DNA of 64,000 bases from an uncultured OM182 clade bacterium (GCA_902567095.1 CACFLG010000004.1:1-64000), one strand, 5' to 3'; positions 45,050-54,237 are shown, numbered from the stretch's first letter. The notes: generated by a model from the sequence alone, not told the origin. Made by a program: numbers and translations.

Positions 45050-45090
45050 AAGATGCCGACTAAGTTTGCAGCATCTTCCGCGAACTTAGT
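45050..45090 (-). promoter_or_regulatory. Hairpin(s) in the lepB-rnc gap, candidate RNase III autoregulatory element
   Basis: ACTAAGTTTGC (45059-45069) can pair with GCGAACTTAGT (45080-45090) to make an 11-bp stem with one wobble on the plus-strand sense and one mismatch on the mRNA sense. AAGATGC (45050-45056) can instead pair with GCATCTT (45071-45077), and the two folds exclude each other. It starts ten bases after the lepB stop and lies about 50 bases before rnc. No T-tract follows in the direction of transcription, so it is not a simple terminator. Confidence 0.45.
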
Positions 45091-45099
45091 TTAAAAAAA

Positions 45100-45897
45100 C
45101 TACCGAATAAGTCTATTTTCAGAAAAAGTCGGGAAGCTGATCCCAGGATTTTTATGCATCCAAACCAAGATGGCTTTACCCACAATGTCTTCCTCTGAGA
45201 CTAAGCCCCAATAGCGACTATCGCTACTTTGATCTCTATTGTCTCCTAAAACAAAATAAAAGCCTTCTGGAACGAGCCACTCATCGATTCTAGTCTGTTT
45301 AAACGTATCTCTTTGAATCATATGCTCGATCTCACCAAGTTTTTCTCGATACCTTAGGGCTTCAGGAAATTCAGCAGGGACCTGCGCTACAAAAGTTTGC
45401 GTCTGTTTTTTCCCATTAATGTAGATAATCTTGTCTTGATACCTTACTCTGTCTCCAGGTATCCCAACCACTCTTTTTATAAAATAATCATCTCTATGAG
45501 GAGGAATAAAGACCATCACTTCACCGTTTTTTGGTTTTTCAAGATCAAAAACCTTTGTTCCGAGAACTGGCAACCGTATTCCATAGTGGTGCTTATTTAC
45601 TAAAATAAAATCTCCAACTTGGAGAGTTGGAATCATTGAACCCGAGGGGATTTGAAAAGGCTCAAACAAGAATGATCTAAAAACTAATACGATGGCTAAA
45701 ACAGGGAAAAAAGAAATTGCGTACTCGACTAAAACTGGCTGCTTACTTTCTGAGTCAGACTTTACATAATTTTTTTGTTCCGTATCTGCTTTTTGCGCCG
45801 ATATTCGCCTTGAGCGCAAATAGAAAACTTCAAACAACCAGATAAAACCGGTTACAGCTGTCGCAGCCACGAGTATGAGCGGGAAGTCTATGCTCAT
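45100..45897 (-). CDS. lepB: Signal peptidase I
   Basis: Removes signal peptides at the outer face of the inner membrane. The track ORF begins 44 codons too early inside lepA. The ATG at 45897 overlaps the lepA stop (ATGA), has AAGGTGG upstream, and gives a 265-residue protein with two N-terminal membrane segments ([19 protein letters not shown] and [16 protein letters not shown]). The catalytic serine is in [10 protein letters not shown] and the general-base lysine in [13 protein letters not shown]; the [14 protein letters not shown] box E closes the domain. It is shorter than E. coli LepB (324), as in many gammaproteobacteria. Confidence 0.96.
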   Translation of the reverse strand: MSIDFPLILVAATAVTGFIWLFEVFYLRSRRISAQKADTEQKNYVKSDSESKQPVLVEYAISFFPVLAIVLVFRSFLFEPFQIPSGSMIPTLQVGDFILVNKHHYGIRLPVLGTKVFDLEKPKNGEVMVFIPPHRDDYFIKRVVGIPGDRVRYQDKIIYINGKKQTQTFVAQVPAEFPEALRYREKLGEIEHMIQRDTFKQTRIDEWLVPEGFYFVLGDNRDQSSDSRYWGLVSEEDIVGKAILVWMHKNPGISFPTFSENRLIR

Positions 45898-47693
45898 TTT
45901 TCCACCTTTAGTACGGCTAAGAATGCATCCTGAGGGATTTCGACACTTCCAACCTGTTTCATTCTTTTCTTCCCTGCTTTCTGCTTCTCTAGAAGCTTTT
46001 TCTTCCTCGTTATGTCTCCACCGTAGCACTTGGCCGTAACGTTTTTTCTGAGGGCCTTCACGGTCTGGCGGGCTATAATTTGCCCTCCTATCGCTGCTTG
46101 TATCGCAACGTCGAACATTTGCCTCGGTATCAACTCTTTCATCTTTTTAGTGAGTGAAAAGCCGGTCGATCGAGAGTTTTCTCTGTGGACGATTAAAGCT
46201 AAAGCATCGACAGCGTCGCCATTTATCAGAATTTCTAGTTTAACTAGATCTGCGGACTGGAAACTCTCAAAAGAATAGTCTAACGAAGCATAGCCTCTTG
46301 ACGAAGATTTAAGTCTATCAAAAAAATCGAGCACAACTTCGCTCATCGGAAGATCATAAGTTAAAGAAACCTGATTGCCGACAAATTGCATATCTTTTTG
46401 CACGCCTCTGCGCTCAACACATAATGAAATCACATTACCTAAATATTCTGAAGGGACTAAAATATTGGCTCTAGCAATAGGTTCCCTCGTAGCAGCAATA
46501 CTAGACGCATCGGGCAACTGCGAGGGATTATCAATTTTGACATGCTCTCCTGATTTCATTTGCAGCTCGTAAACCACTGTCGGTGCCGAGGTTATTAAAT
46601 CTAACCCATACTCCCGTTCTAGACGCTCCTGAACTATTTCCATATGAAGCATCCCGAGGAAACCACATCTAAAACCAAATCCCAGTGCGTCTGAGCTTTC
46701 TGGTTGATAAACCAAGGCCGCATCATTAAGTGTTAACTTGGCTAATGCGTCTCGAAAACTCTCATAATCGTCGGCGCTTACCGTAAACATTCCCGCATAT
46801 ACCTGAGGCTTAATTCTCTCAAATCCAGGCATACTGGGAACTTCAGGATTCGACGCGCTAACCATTGTATCTCCTACCGGAGCTCCCTTGACGTCCTTTA
46901 TACCCGCTACCACAAAACCAACCTCCCCCGTTCCCAATACATCTTTCTCTTTTCTTCTGGGGGTAAATATCCCGACGGAATCAACTTGGTGTATCTTACC
47001 GAGCGACTTTAGAACAATTTTTTCTTTTATCCTGATTTCTCCTTGCACAACCCGAACCAAGGAGACTACCCCTAGATAATTATCGAACCATGAGTCGATA
47101 ATCAAAGCTCGCATAGGGGAATCGCGATGATCCTCTGGCGCAGGGATAAAAGTTACAATCTCCTCTAACAAGGACTCGATACCGACACCACTTTTAGCGC
47201 TTACTTGGACCGCCCTCTTCGCATCTATCCCTATGATTTCTTCAATCTCCTGACCGACCCTCACGGGATCAGATTGCGGGAGATCAATCTTATTAAGCAC
47301 TGGAAGCACCTCAAGATTTTGCTCCACAGCCGTGTAGCAGTTTGCTACTGACTGCGCTTCAACTCCTTGGGATGCGTCTACTACCAATATTGCTCCTTCA
47401 CAGGCAGCCATTGATCGGGAAACCTCATAAGAAAAATCAACGTGTCCCGGAGTGTCGATGATATTTAACTGGTAAGATTTGCCGTCCCTGGCCAAATATT
47501 CGAGAGTGACACTCTGAGCTTTGATAGTTATCCCTCTTTCTCGCTCGATGTCCATTGAATCAAGAACTTGCTCGGCCATTTCTCGTTCCGATAATCCGCC
47601 GCAAATTTGAATGAATCGATCTGCTAAGGTTGATTTGCCGTGATCGATGTGAGCTATTATCGAGAAATTTCTTATAAGTGAAGGGTTAATCAA
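45894..47693 (-). CDS. lepA: Elongation factor 4
   Basis: Ribosome-bound translational GTPase thought to help back-translocation or 30S maturation. The 599 residues match the normal length. Motifs: G1 [10 protein letters not shown] near residue 13, [20 protein letters not shown], and the LepA-specific C-terminal domain with [39 protein letters not shown] (in parts). The start shown is a TTG. It lies 101 bases after mucD, and lepB follows by overlap. Confidence 0.97.
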   Translation of the reverse strand: MINPSLIRNFSIIAHIDHGKSTLADRFIQICGGLSEREMAEQVLDSMDIERERGITIKAQSVTLEYLARDGKSYQLNIIDTPGHVDFSYEVSRSMAACEGAILVVDASQGVEAQSVANCYTAVEQNLEVLPVLNKIDLPQSDPVRVGQEIEEIIGIDAKRAVQVSAKSGVGIESLLEEIVTFIPAPEDHRDSPMRALIIDSWFDNYLGVVSLVRVVQGEIRIKEKIVLKSLGKIHQVDSVGIFTPRRKEKDVLGTGEVGFVVAGIKDVKGAPVGDTMVSASNPEVPSMPGFERIKPQVYAGMFTVSADDYESFRDALAKLTLNDAALVYQPESSDALGFGFRCGFLGMLHMEIVQERLEREYGLDLITSAPTVVYELQMKSGEHVKIDNPSQLPDASSIAATREPIARANILVPSEYLGNVISLCVERRGVQKDMQFVGNQVSLTYDLPMSEVVLDFFDRLKSSSRGYASLDYSFESFQSADLVKLEILINGDAVDALALIVHRENSRSTGFSLTKKMKELIPRQMFDVAIQAAIGGQIIARQTVKALRKNVTAKCYGGDITRKKKLLEKQKAGKKRMKQVGSVEIPQDAFLAVLKVEK

Positions 47694-47794
47694 ATTAAGC
47701 TCAATGGTTTAACGAAAAAATGAGGAAGCGGAAGTACCGAGAGTTTATCGCAAAGAAGCGAAAGGTGCCAAGAAATCCTAACAACAGGTTTAAA

Positions 47795-49189
47795 TCAAGG
47801 GACGTCAATAGCAATGTATCGGGACCTGTTCTCTCTCACAACCAACATGTTGATCTTTTCGTTCACCGGCAGGTTGGCTATCAATTTTTCGAACTGCGCT
47901 CTGTTAGTTATCCGCCTATTATTTGCAGCTCTTATTACGTCGCCGGCTAAGATCCCCTTTCGTTGAGCAGCTCCTGAGAAGACCTTAGAGACCAACACTC
48001 CCTCTAAACCCATTTCGTATTGAGGGCTTCCTGGCTGAATATCCTCTACAACTAGACCAAGACGATTCCCTTTTGTTAGAGGGGAGCCCGATATGCTGGC
48101 TAAATTCTGTTCCTGCAAGGCACCTACCGTGACAAGCAGAGTCTTCTTTCTTCCATCTCTTACAACCTCTACCTTAGTCTTCGTGTCGGGCCTGACTCGA
48201 CCCACAAGCTGGGGGAGGTCGTCTGACAAATCAATTTTTTTTCCATTGAACGAGGAGATTATATCGCCCGCCATCACACCGCCTTTTTCTGCCGCACTCC
48301 CTGGAAAAACTTCAGTGACAAGCGCCCCTGAGGGTCGATCAAGCCCAAAAGACTTTGCAAGATCCATGTCAACTTTTTGAATACCTACGCCCAACCAGCC
48401 CCTCACTACGGTCCCATTTTCCTTTAATTGCTCGACGACCTCCATTGCGACATCTATCGGAATTGCAAACGACAGACCCATAAACCCCCCAGATCGGGTA
48501 AAAATCTGGGAATTGATCCCCACGACGTTCCCATTCAAATCTATTAGAGGACCGCCCGAGTTTCCCGGATTTATAGCAACATCAGTCTGAATGAACGGCA
48601 CATACCTACCGTTCCCCTCTGGAAGGCTCCGCCCAGTGGCACTAATTATCCCGGCTGTAACGCTATGTTCAAATCCGAACGGTGAGCCAATGGCAACGAC
48701 CCAAGATCCAGCTTTCAAATCCAAAGATTTTCCTAACTTAACGGACGGTAGGTTTGATTCATTTATTTTTAAAAGCGCTAAATCGGATAGCGGATCATGT
48801 CCCACGACCTCTGCGATTCGTTCTCGCCTGTCACTGAGCGCAACAATAATCTCACTTGCTCCATCCACCACGTGATTGTTAGTTAAAATGTATCCTTCCT
48901 CGTCGATAATAAAGCCTGAACCGGCTGATGGCCTCGGACTTCGCTTGTAGGGCTCTCTCAAAAACCGCTTGAGCATATCTGGGACGTCCTGACCATCATA
49001 AGGTGACTCTTTTCGGGTCTTATTTGGTTCTCGAGACGCACGAATATTGACCACAGATGGTTTTATATCCTGCACTAAACTTGTAAAACTGGGGAATTCG
49101 GCGACACTCTGGACCGACAAAGATAAGAAACAAACGCCTAGGATGAGTCTCCATTTCGTTGCCGTCGTTCTAAATATCAAATTATTCAC
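47795..49189 (-). CDS. mucD: DegP/MucD-type periplasmic serine protease
   Basis: HtrA-family protease and chaperone for damaged periplasmic proteins. The 464-residue precursor has a signal peptide (LILGVCFLSLSVQSVA), the trypsin-like triad (histidine in TNNHVV, aspartate in DPLSDLALL, serine in GNSGGPL), and two PDZ domains (SAAEKGGVMAGDIISSFNG and GILAGDVIRAANN). Its place as the gene after rseB matches the Pseudomonas algU-mucABCD operon, so I use mucD; mucC is absent. The start is GTG with AGGAG about 11 bases upstream. Confidence 0.94.
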   Translation of the reverse strand: MNNLIFRTTATKWRLILGVCFLSLSVQSVAEFPSFTSLVQDIKPSVVNIRASREPNKTRKESPYDGQDVPDMLKRFLREPYKRSPRPSAGSGFIIDEEGYILTNNHVVDGASEIIVALSDRRERIAEVVGHDPLSDLALLKINESNLPSVKLGKSLDLKAGSWVVAIGSPFGFEHSVTAGIISATGRSLPEGNGRYVPFIQTDVAINPGNSGGPLIDLNGNVVGINSQIFTRSGGFMGLSFAIPIDVAMEVVEQLKENGTVVRGWLGVGIQKVDMDLAKSFGLDRPSGALVTEVFPGSAAEKGGVMAGDIISSFNGKKIDLSDDLPQLVGRVRPDTKTKVEVVRDGRKKTLLVTVGALQEQNLASISGSPLTKGNRLGLVVEDIQPGSPQYEMGLEGVLVSKVFSGAAQRKGILAGDVIRAANNRRITNRAQFEKLIANLPVNEKINMLVVRENRSRYIAIDVP

Positions 49190-49267
49190 TTTGCTACTGG
49201 CTCCTAATGCTTACCATTTTTTTGCCTATCGGCACAAAACCGCTTTCTTAAAACTAAATATACGCCC

Positions 49268-50224
49268 CTAATAAACAACTGGTTCAACAGATTCTGCGAC
49301 CCTTCTTGCCGTTTTCATTGGGACATTGCCGACAACGGTTATTTGCTGATCACGCTGTTTGAGTTTCATTGTCAACAGAACGGTACCGCCCGAACTGGTA
49401 GCCAAATCAGGCAGCAAATCAGAGTTGCGTGGATTAACGAAGACTGAAACATTAGCAAGACCATCAGTGAAATGAAGTCGATTACCCTGGCGCCTAACGG
49501 ATTTAAACCCGCTGGGTAACCAATTAACTGTCACAATCGGCTTACTTTTTTTCGATCTTGGTTCCGAATAAAGGCGACGAACGTAGCCGTCTTTCTGAAT
49601 TCTTGACTCTAGGTCTGCTTTATCAACCTGATCTCCCAATTTTAGCCTAACTATCTGAAAAACCTCCCTTGCTCGACCTCTATCGGTGAGGACAGATTTT
49701 AGCAGCAGTCCCGACTTTTCATCAATCCAGACTATGTAACCATACCGGTCGTCAAATTTAGGAGATATTGACATTTGAATCGCAGTTCTGTCGATGATTC
49801 TGCTTTTTGGTAGAAGAGAAAAATTATAAAGGTTTCGAGCTTTCATTATTCTCTCAGGAAACGCTGAGGAAAATGGCCCTGATGCGACGCAGCGTTCCAG
49901 CGTGATATTTTCCTTTGATTGAAATTGTGAGTGAACACAGCTCACAGTCTTCCCCTCTCGATATAGTTCTCTATTCCCTCCACTTAAATTGAACCGGCGC
50001 TCTCTCTCTTCCCCATTTACCTTCATATGAATTGCGCGCACGGTGTGCATTGAAATTCCTTTCAGGTAAGTATACGTCACGTCAAAGTTTGATTCCCGAG
50101 AAGCATAAGCCATGTCTCCGATCCAAGAAATAGGCGTTTTCTCCGACTCTGTTGTAGCTTCAGCTTGCGGAACACCAAGCAGAAAAAGTAAAGAGAAAAA
50201 AGCTTTCACACGAATACCCCTCAT
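49268..50224 (-). CDS. rseB: Sigma-E regulatory protein RseB/MucB
   Basis: Periplasmic protein that binds RseA and protects it from the first protease until it senses mislocalised lipopolysaccharide. The 318-residue precursor has a signal peptide ending near residue 23, a large LolA-like domain with FDVTYTYLKG, HMKVNGEERERRFNLSGG and YGYIVWIDEKSGLLLKS, and a small C-terminal domain with NWLPSGFKSV, FTDGLANVSVFV and VVGNVPMKTARRVAESV. The ATG overlaps the rseA stop and has GGTGG upstream. Confidence 0.94.
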   Translation of the reverse strand: MRGIRVKAFFSLLFLLGVPQAEATTESEKTPISWIGDMAYASRESNFDVTYTYLKGISMHTVRAIHMKVNGEERERRFNLSGGNRELYREGKTVSCVHSQFQSKENITLERCVASGPFSSAFPERIMKARNLYNFSLLPKSRIIDRTAIQMSISPKFDDRYGYIVWIDEKSGLLLKSVLTDRGRAREVFQIVRLKLGDQVDKADLESRIQKDGYVRRLYSEPRSKKSKPIVTVNWLPSGFKSVRRQGNRLHFTDGLANVSVFVNPRNSDLLPDLATSSGGTVLLTMKLKQRDQQITVVGNVPMKTARRVAESVEPVVY

Positions 50225-50787
50225 TTTCTTTCCACCTCTTTGAAGTTTGCTAACTTACTGTCGCTTTCCATTTCCACCATTCGATCATGCTCGTTTAAAT
50301 AAGACCTCAAACGATCTCTTTTTTGTTGGTCTAACTCGAATAATTCAGGTGCATTAACGAGCAGATCAGATTGCTCAGCAGCCTCTTCAATTCTGGCGTA
50401 GCTGTCATCCTTGATAACATCGGGCTCGAGATTCACTAAAGACTCGTCTTTTTGCGGAAGAATAAGAAGAACCCCAAGAGCAAACACTACTGAAGCAGCT
50501 ACCCCGTATCCTGCGAAGGCAAATCTTGCCCTATTTGATCTCTTCGAACTATTAAAGTGCGTTTCGTCCGATTTTATAGCCTTGCTAATTTCTCTGTACA
50601 GTTTAAGGTGGTTCTCTGAACTAAGAGGGTCTTTCATGCTCGTGGCACGACGAATGTCCAAGTAAGAAATCCAAGCTTTAATCAAAGAATCTCCCTGAGA
50701 TAACGACCGAGACAATGAATGTTCCTCTATTTCGTTTGTTTCTCCGTCCAGAAAAGCTGAAAGTTGTTCCTTTGTTGTATTTTTCAC
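50221..50787 (-). CDS. rseA: Anti-sigma-E factor RseA/MucA
   Basis: Inner-membrane protein holding RpoE inactive until cut by a periplasmic protease and by RseP. The 188 residues show the cytoplasmic sigma-binding domain (LSAFLDGETNEIEEHSL), one membrane segment (FAGYGVAASVVFALGVLLIL), and a periplasmic tail with coiled-coil character. The start is a GTG with AAGGGAAG five bases upstream. Order rpoE-rseA-rseB is the standard one. Confidence 0.93.
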   Translation of the reverse strand: MKNTTKEQLSAFLDGETNEIEEHSLSRSLSQGDSLIKAWISYLDIRRATSMKDPLSSENHLKLYREISKAIKSDETHFNSSKRSNRARFAFAGYGVAASVVFALGVLLILPQKDESLVNLEPDVIKDDSYARIEEAAEQSDLLVNAPELFELDQQKRDRLRSYLNEHDRMVEMESDSKLANFKEVERK

Positions 50788-50816
50788 TAAATCTTCCCTT
50801 CAATCATAAAACCACC

Positions 50817-51377
50817 TCAAATTATGTTTTTTACTTCTTTATCAATTGATTCCCTTGCTCGAAATATTCTACTTCGCACGGTTCCGACCGGACATTCCAT
50901 AATTGCAGATATGTCTTCATAGCTCATTCCCTCATACTCCCTCATGATTATCGCAGACTTTAAATCTTGAGGGAGTTTTGAAATAGCGATTTCAACAACT
51001 TGGCTCAGCCTTTCCCCTTCAAATTCGCTTTCTGGACCATTTGTGCTCTTAAGAAGAGATGTAATTTCATAAACATCAATATCGACATCTGGAGGCCGTC
51101 TCGACTTAGATATCAAATGGTTCTTTGCAGTGTTTATTGCAATTCTGTATAACCAAGTATAAAACTTGCTGTCTCCGCGAAACTTTTCCATAGACCTGTA
51201 TGCCTTTATGAAAGTTTCCTGAGTTATATCCATTACTTCTTCGGGACTTAGTTTATATCTTCCCAAGACAGCGCTCACTCTTTGCTGATACTTGAGAACT
51301 AGCAAATCAAAAGACTTCTTATCGCCTTTTAGAACACGTTTCACAAGCCTCTGGTCATTTATTTCTGATTTAATCAA
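50817..51377 (-). CDS. rpoE: RNA polymerase sigma factor RpoE (AlgU)
   Basis: ECF sigma factor for the envelope-stress regulon. Region 2 is seen in FDLLVLKYQQRV, DITQETFIKAYRSMEKFRGDSKFYTWLYRIAINTAKN (in parts) and region 4 in SYEDISAIMECPVGTVRSRIFRARESID, nearly identical to E. coli RpoE. The track starts at a TTG (51410), but the sigma-E promoter overlaps that codon, so this start would lie before the transcription start. The next in-frame TTG at 51377 has AGGA five bases upstream and gives 186 residues with the E. coli-like beginning; I choose it. Confidence 0.95.
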   Translation of the reverse strand: MIKSEINDQRLVKRVLKGDKKSFDLLVLKYQQRVSAVLGRYKLSPEEVMDITQETFIKAYRSMEKFRGDSKFYTWLYRIAINTAKNHLISKSRRPPDVDIDVYEITSLLKSTNGPESEFEGERLSQVVEIAISKLPQDLKSAIIMREYEGMSYEDISAIMECPVGTVRSRIFRARESIDKEVKNII

Positions 51378-51399
51378 AACTTTCCTACATTTACGGTTC

Positions 51400-51427
51400 T
51401 TAGATCTCAAATAACTGAATTAGTTCC
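51400..51427 (-). promoter_or_regulatory. Sigma-E-dependent promoter of rpoE (autoregulation)
   Basis: On the minus strand GGAACTA (consensus GGAACTT) is followed after exactly 16 bases by TCTAA (consensus TCTGA/TCAAA). Transcription would start near 51393, about 16 bases before the preferred rpoE start. Autoregulation of rpoE is known in E. coli and Pseudomonas; the site here is seen by inspection only. Confidence 0.7.
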
Positions 51428-51501
51428 AAACTTCTTAAAAAATCCAAAAATTTGTCTAAACGATATGCTCTGTCAAAATCAAAAAATCCGTGTAACCTTA
51501 T

Positions 51502-51518
51502 CTTTTATTAGATAAAAG
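51502..51518. promoter_or_regulatory. Perfect palindrome immediately before nadB
   Basis: CTTTTAT-TAG-ATAAAAG has two 7-base arms around a 3-base centre and ends five bases before the nadB ATG, where a ribosome-binding site is expected. It could be an operator or an RNA hairpin limiting initiation. It does not match the NrtR pattern I know. Confidence 0.4.
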
Positions 51519-51523
51519 CCATC

Positions 51524-53131
51524 ATGAACCAGTTTGTAAACGAAAGCGATGTCTTGGTAATTGGCAGCGGTGCAGCCGGAATGACGCTTGCCCTTCACCT
51601 AAACAGAAAATTTAGCGTTTCCATGCTGTGCAAAGATAAGCCAATGGAAGGCTCCACATACTATGCTCAAGGAGGGGTCGCAGCGGTTTTGGGTGAGTAC
51701 GATTCAGTATCTTCCCATGTAGCGGATACGTTAGACGTTGGAGCTGGACTTTGTAATCCCGAGATAGTTGCATTCACTGTTAAACAAAGCACTAAGATCA
51801 TTAACTGGCTTGTCGAACTAGGCGTAAACTTTGACAGAAAAGTAGAAAGAGATGGCAGCACAGCCTTTCACCTCACCAAAGAAGGAGGACATTCTCATCG
51901 AAGGGTAATTCACGCAGCAGATGCAACAGGAAAAGAAATTGCCCTAACTTTGAGTGAACATCTAAAATCAAGAAACAATGTTAGGTTGTTCCCCAAATAC
52001 GTTGCGGTTGATCTTGTGACCAAAGATTCACTTGGATTGCGAGGAAAGGATTGCATTGGTGCATATGCACTTAATTTGAAAACAAAAAAAGTTGAGATCT
52101 TCAAAGCTAAGTACGTCGTGATTGCGTCGGGTGGAGCGTCAAAGGTTTACCAATATACCAGCAACCCGGACACCGCATCGGGCGACGGGATAGCCATGTG
52201 CTGGCGAGCTGGCTGCAGGGTGGGAAATCTAGAATTCAATCAGTTTCATCCTACATGCCTTTTCCACCCTAACGCCAAATCTTTTCTGATATCTGAATCC
52301 TTAAGAGGGGAAGGAGCGCACCTCTTGTTACCAAATGGAGAGCGGTTTATGCATAAATACGACGAACGGAAAGAGTTGGCGCCTAGAGATATTGTAGCAA
52401 GGGCAATTGACCATGAGATGAAGAAGCTAGGGTGTAATTCCGTTTTCCTAGATATTAGCCACAAAGGCGAAAAATTTGTGAGGAAACATTTTCCAAACAT
52501 ATTTTCTCGTTGTTTAGAGCTCGGCATTGATATTACAAGAGAACCAATGCCGATAGTGCCGGCGGCTCATTATACATGCGGTGGAGTTGTAATAGATAAA
52601 AATGGGAAGACAGATCTTCCAGGTCTATATGCTATTGGAGAGTCGAGCTTTTCGGGATTGCATGGCGCAAACAGGATGGCAAGCAATTCCCTTCTCGAGT
52701 GTATGGTCTTTGCAAAGTCTGCTGCAGAGCACATCGAAAACAATCCAAGAGTTCTTCCCGCGAAATATCGAATACCAGTATGGGACGACACCCAGGTAGT
52801 AAGCTCAGACGAGGAAATTACTGTTAGTCATAATTGGAGAGAACTTCGAGCCCTGATGTGGGACTATGTAGGGATTGTCAGAACTGACAAAAGGCTTCAA
52901 CGAGCCCGCCGCAGAATCAAGCTTCTGCAGCAGGAAATAGAGGATCACTACTCGAACTATCGAATATCTAGCGATTTCTTAGAGCTCAGGAATTTGGCAT
53001 GCGTAGCGGATCTTATGGTTCGGTGCGCCCTTCAAAGACAAGAAAGTAGGGGCTTACATTTTACTCTCGACTACCCGAATCAATCTGAAGAATTGCGTGA
53101 CTCAATATTAACACCCTCTTCTTTCAATTGA
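51524..53131 (+). CDS. nadB: L-aspartate oxidase
   Basis: First step of de novo NAD synthesis: oxidises aspartate to iminoaspartate with FAD. The 535-residue flavoprotein belongs to the succinate dehydrogenase/fumarate reductase family: VIGSGAAGMTLALHL at the start, STYYAQGGVAAV, HRRVIHAADATGKEI, GGASKVYQYTSNPDTASGDGIAM (in parts), the active-site region FHPTCL and ESLRGEGAHL, and HYTCGGV. The position opposite rpoE is the same as in E. coli. Its end overlaps the convergent sdhE gene by eight bases. nadA and nadC are not in the window. Confidence 0.97.
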   Translation: MNQFVNESDVLVIGSGAAGMTLALHLNRKFSVSMLCKDKPMEGSTYYAQGGVAAVLGEYDSVSSHVADTLDVGAGLCNPEIVAFTVKQSTKIINWLVELGVNFDRKVERDGSTAFHLTKEGGHSHRRVIHAADATGKEIALTLSEHLKSRNNVRLFPKYVAVDLVTKDSLGLRGKDCIGAYALNLKTKKVEIFKAKYVVIASGGASKVYQYTSNPDTASGDGIAMCWRAGCRVGNLEFNQFHPTCLFHPNAKSFLISESLRGEGAHLLLPNGERFMHKYDERKELAPRDIVARAIDHEMKKLGCNSVFLDISHKGEKFVRKHFPNIFSRCLELGIDITREPMPIVPAAHYTCGGVVIDKNGKTDLPGLYAIGESSFSGLHGANRMASNSLLECMVFAKSAAEHIENNPRVLPAKYRIPVWDDTQVVSSDEEITVSHNWRELRALMWDYVGIVRTDKRLQRARRRIKLLQQEIEDHYSNYRISSDFLELRNLACVADLMVRCALQRQESRGLHFTLDYPNQSEELRDSILTPSSFN

Positions 53132-53387
53132 TGCCTTGTGAGTTCCGTTTCCAGCTTAATATCGCTAGTATCGCGCTCTTCAACTCGTTGTCCTCCGGCG
53201 AGCTCTCTAAAGAAAACCAATTTAAGAGATCCGCATCTTCTTCTTGTAAAAGTCTAGCAAACGAGTCCTGAGAGTCCGTCGAAAGACCCGGGATCACCTC
53301 CTCGCAATATGGAACTAGTAATTGGTCGAGCTCCCACATTCCTCTCCTAGCCCTCCAGAGTAATTTCCGATAATCTAGATCATTCAT
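53124..53387 (-). CDS. sdhE: FAD assembly factor SdhE
   Basis: Small factor that promotes covalent FAD attachment to the succinate dehydrogenase flavoprotein. The 87 residues have the defining RRGMWELDQLL motif (RGxxE type) near residue 14 and the acidic RLLQEEDADLLNWF segment. Its usual gammaproteobacterial neighbours, ygfZ and nadB, flank it here too. An AGGAG ribosome-binding site precedes the ATG by nine bases and lies in one arm of an inverted repeat. Confidence 0.93.
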   Translation of the reverse strand: MNDLDYRKLLWRARRGMWELDQLLVPYCEEVIPGLSTDSQDSFARLLQEEDADLLNWFSLESSPEDNELKSAILAILSWKRNSQGIN

Positions 53388-53395
53388 TCTAAAAA

Positions 53396-53423
53396 TCTCC
53401 TGAATAAAGGAGACGAGTATACT
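53396..53423. promoter_or_regulatory. Inverted repeat at the sdhE ribosome-binding site plus shared -10 palindrome
   Basis: TCTCCT-GAATAA-AGGAGA (53396-53413) is a perfect 6-bp inverted repeat; on the sdhE mRNA one arm is the AGGAGA Shine-Dalgarno. Next to it AGTATACT (53416-53423) reads TATACT on both strands, a possible -10 box for sdhE and for ygfZ. No good -35 is seen for either. Confidence 0.4.
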
Positions 53424-53466
53424 TAATCGATAAAGAAATTTTTTTAAAGATTAAAGGAAGTTATTA

Positions 53467-54237
53467 GTGACCAATTCGCTAGTGTTAAATCATTTCGGAT
53501 TTCTGGAACTTTCAGGCGAAGATTCGAAAAAATTTTTACAAGGCTACACAACCTGTAACTTGGAGACTTTGACCCCCGAGAAAGCTCAAATAGGAGCAAT
53601 CTGCGATATCCAGGGTAGAGTCATCACGAGCTTTTTGCTCGTGGAAATAAAAGAAAAGCTCATATTACGAATGTCAAAGGATCTTTTAGAGAAAACCCTT
53701 AGATTTCTATCAAAGTATATTGTGTTTTCAAAATCAGAAATTAGGGATATATCTGATGAGTTGTTTTGTCATGGAATCGATTTCGCAGAGAGCAGCTTTA
53801 TGCATGTAAAACCTCTTGAAAATGGTTTAGAGATAGACCTGGGCAATCGAAGAGAACTTTGGCTCAACGAGAAGGAATCGAATAAAGAAATGTGTTTAAA
53901 AGACTGGACTGACCTGGAAATCGACCTATCGCATTCTTGGATTAGCTCTGAAAATAGTCAAGTGTTTTTGCCCCAATCGCTTAACTACCATGAAATTGAT
54001 GCGTTGGATTTTGAGAAAGGATGTTATTTAGGGCAGGAGATAATTGCCAGGATGCATTTTCGTGGAAAACTCAAAAAGAGACTGCATCTGATAAACGACC
54101 CAATAGTTGGGCTCAAAGACGGAGTCTTGATAAGCCAAGGAAGAAAAAAAACTTTAGCTGTCCTGAAAAATACAACCGGGCAGCCAATAGAAGTTATAAA
54201 TCAAGAAAACAAAAGGGTCCTTGCCCAGCCGATTTAA
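53467..54237 (+). CDS. ygfZ: Folate-binding protein YgfZ
   Basis: Glycine-cleavage-T-like protein that binds tetrahydrofolate and supports certain iron-sulfur enzymes such as MiaB. The 256 residues show GFLELSGEDSKKFLQGYTTCNL near the start, CDIQGRVITSFLLV, and the invariant C-terminal signature KGCYLGQEIIARMHFRGKLKKRL with the functional cysteine. The GTG start has AAGGAAG upstream. It is divergent from sdhE, and its end overlaps the convergent hydrolase gene by four bases. Confidence 0.93.
   Translation: MTNSLVLNHFGFLELSGEDSKKFLQGYTTCNLETLTPEKAQIGAICDIQGRVITSFLLVEIKEKLILRMSKDLLEKTLRFLSKYIVFSKSEIRDISDELFCHGIDFAESSFMHVKPLENGLEIDLGNRRELWLNEKESNKEMCLKDWTDLEIDLSHSWISSENSQVFLPQSLNYHEIDALDFEKGCYLGQEIIARMHFRGKLKKRLHLINDPIVGLKDGVLISQGRKKTLAVLKNTTGQPIEVINQENKRVLAQPI

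Noticed and set aside
47720-47950. 76-aa basic plus-strand ORF between lepA and mucD
   Set aside because: Most of it is the reverse strand of mucD; no ribosome-binding site and no family match.
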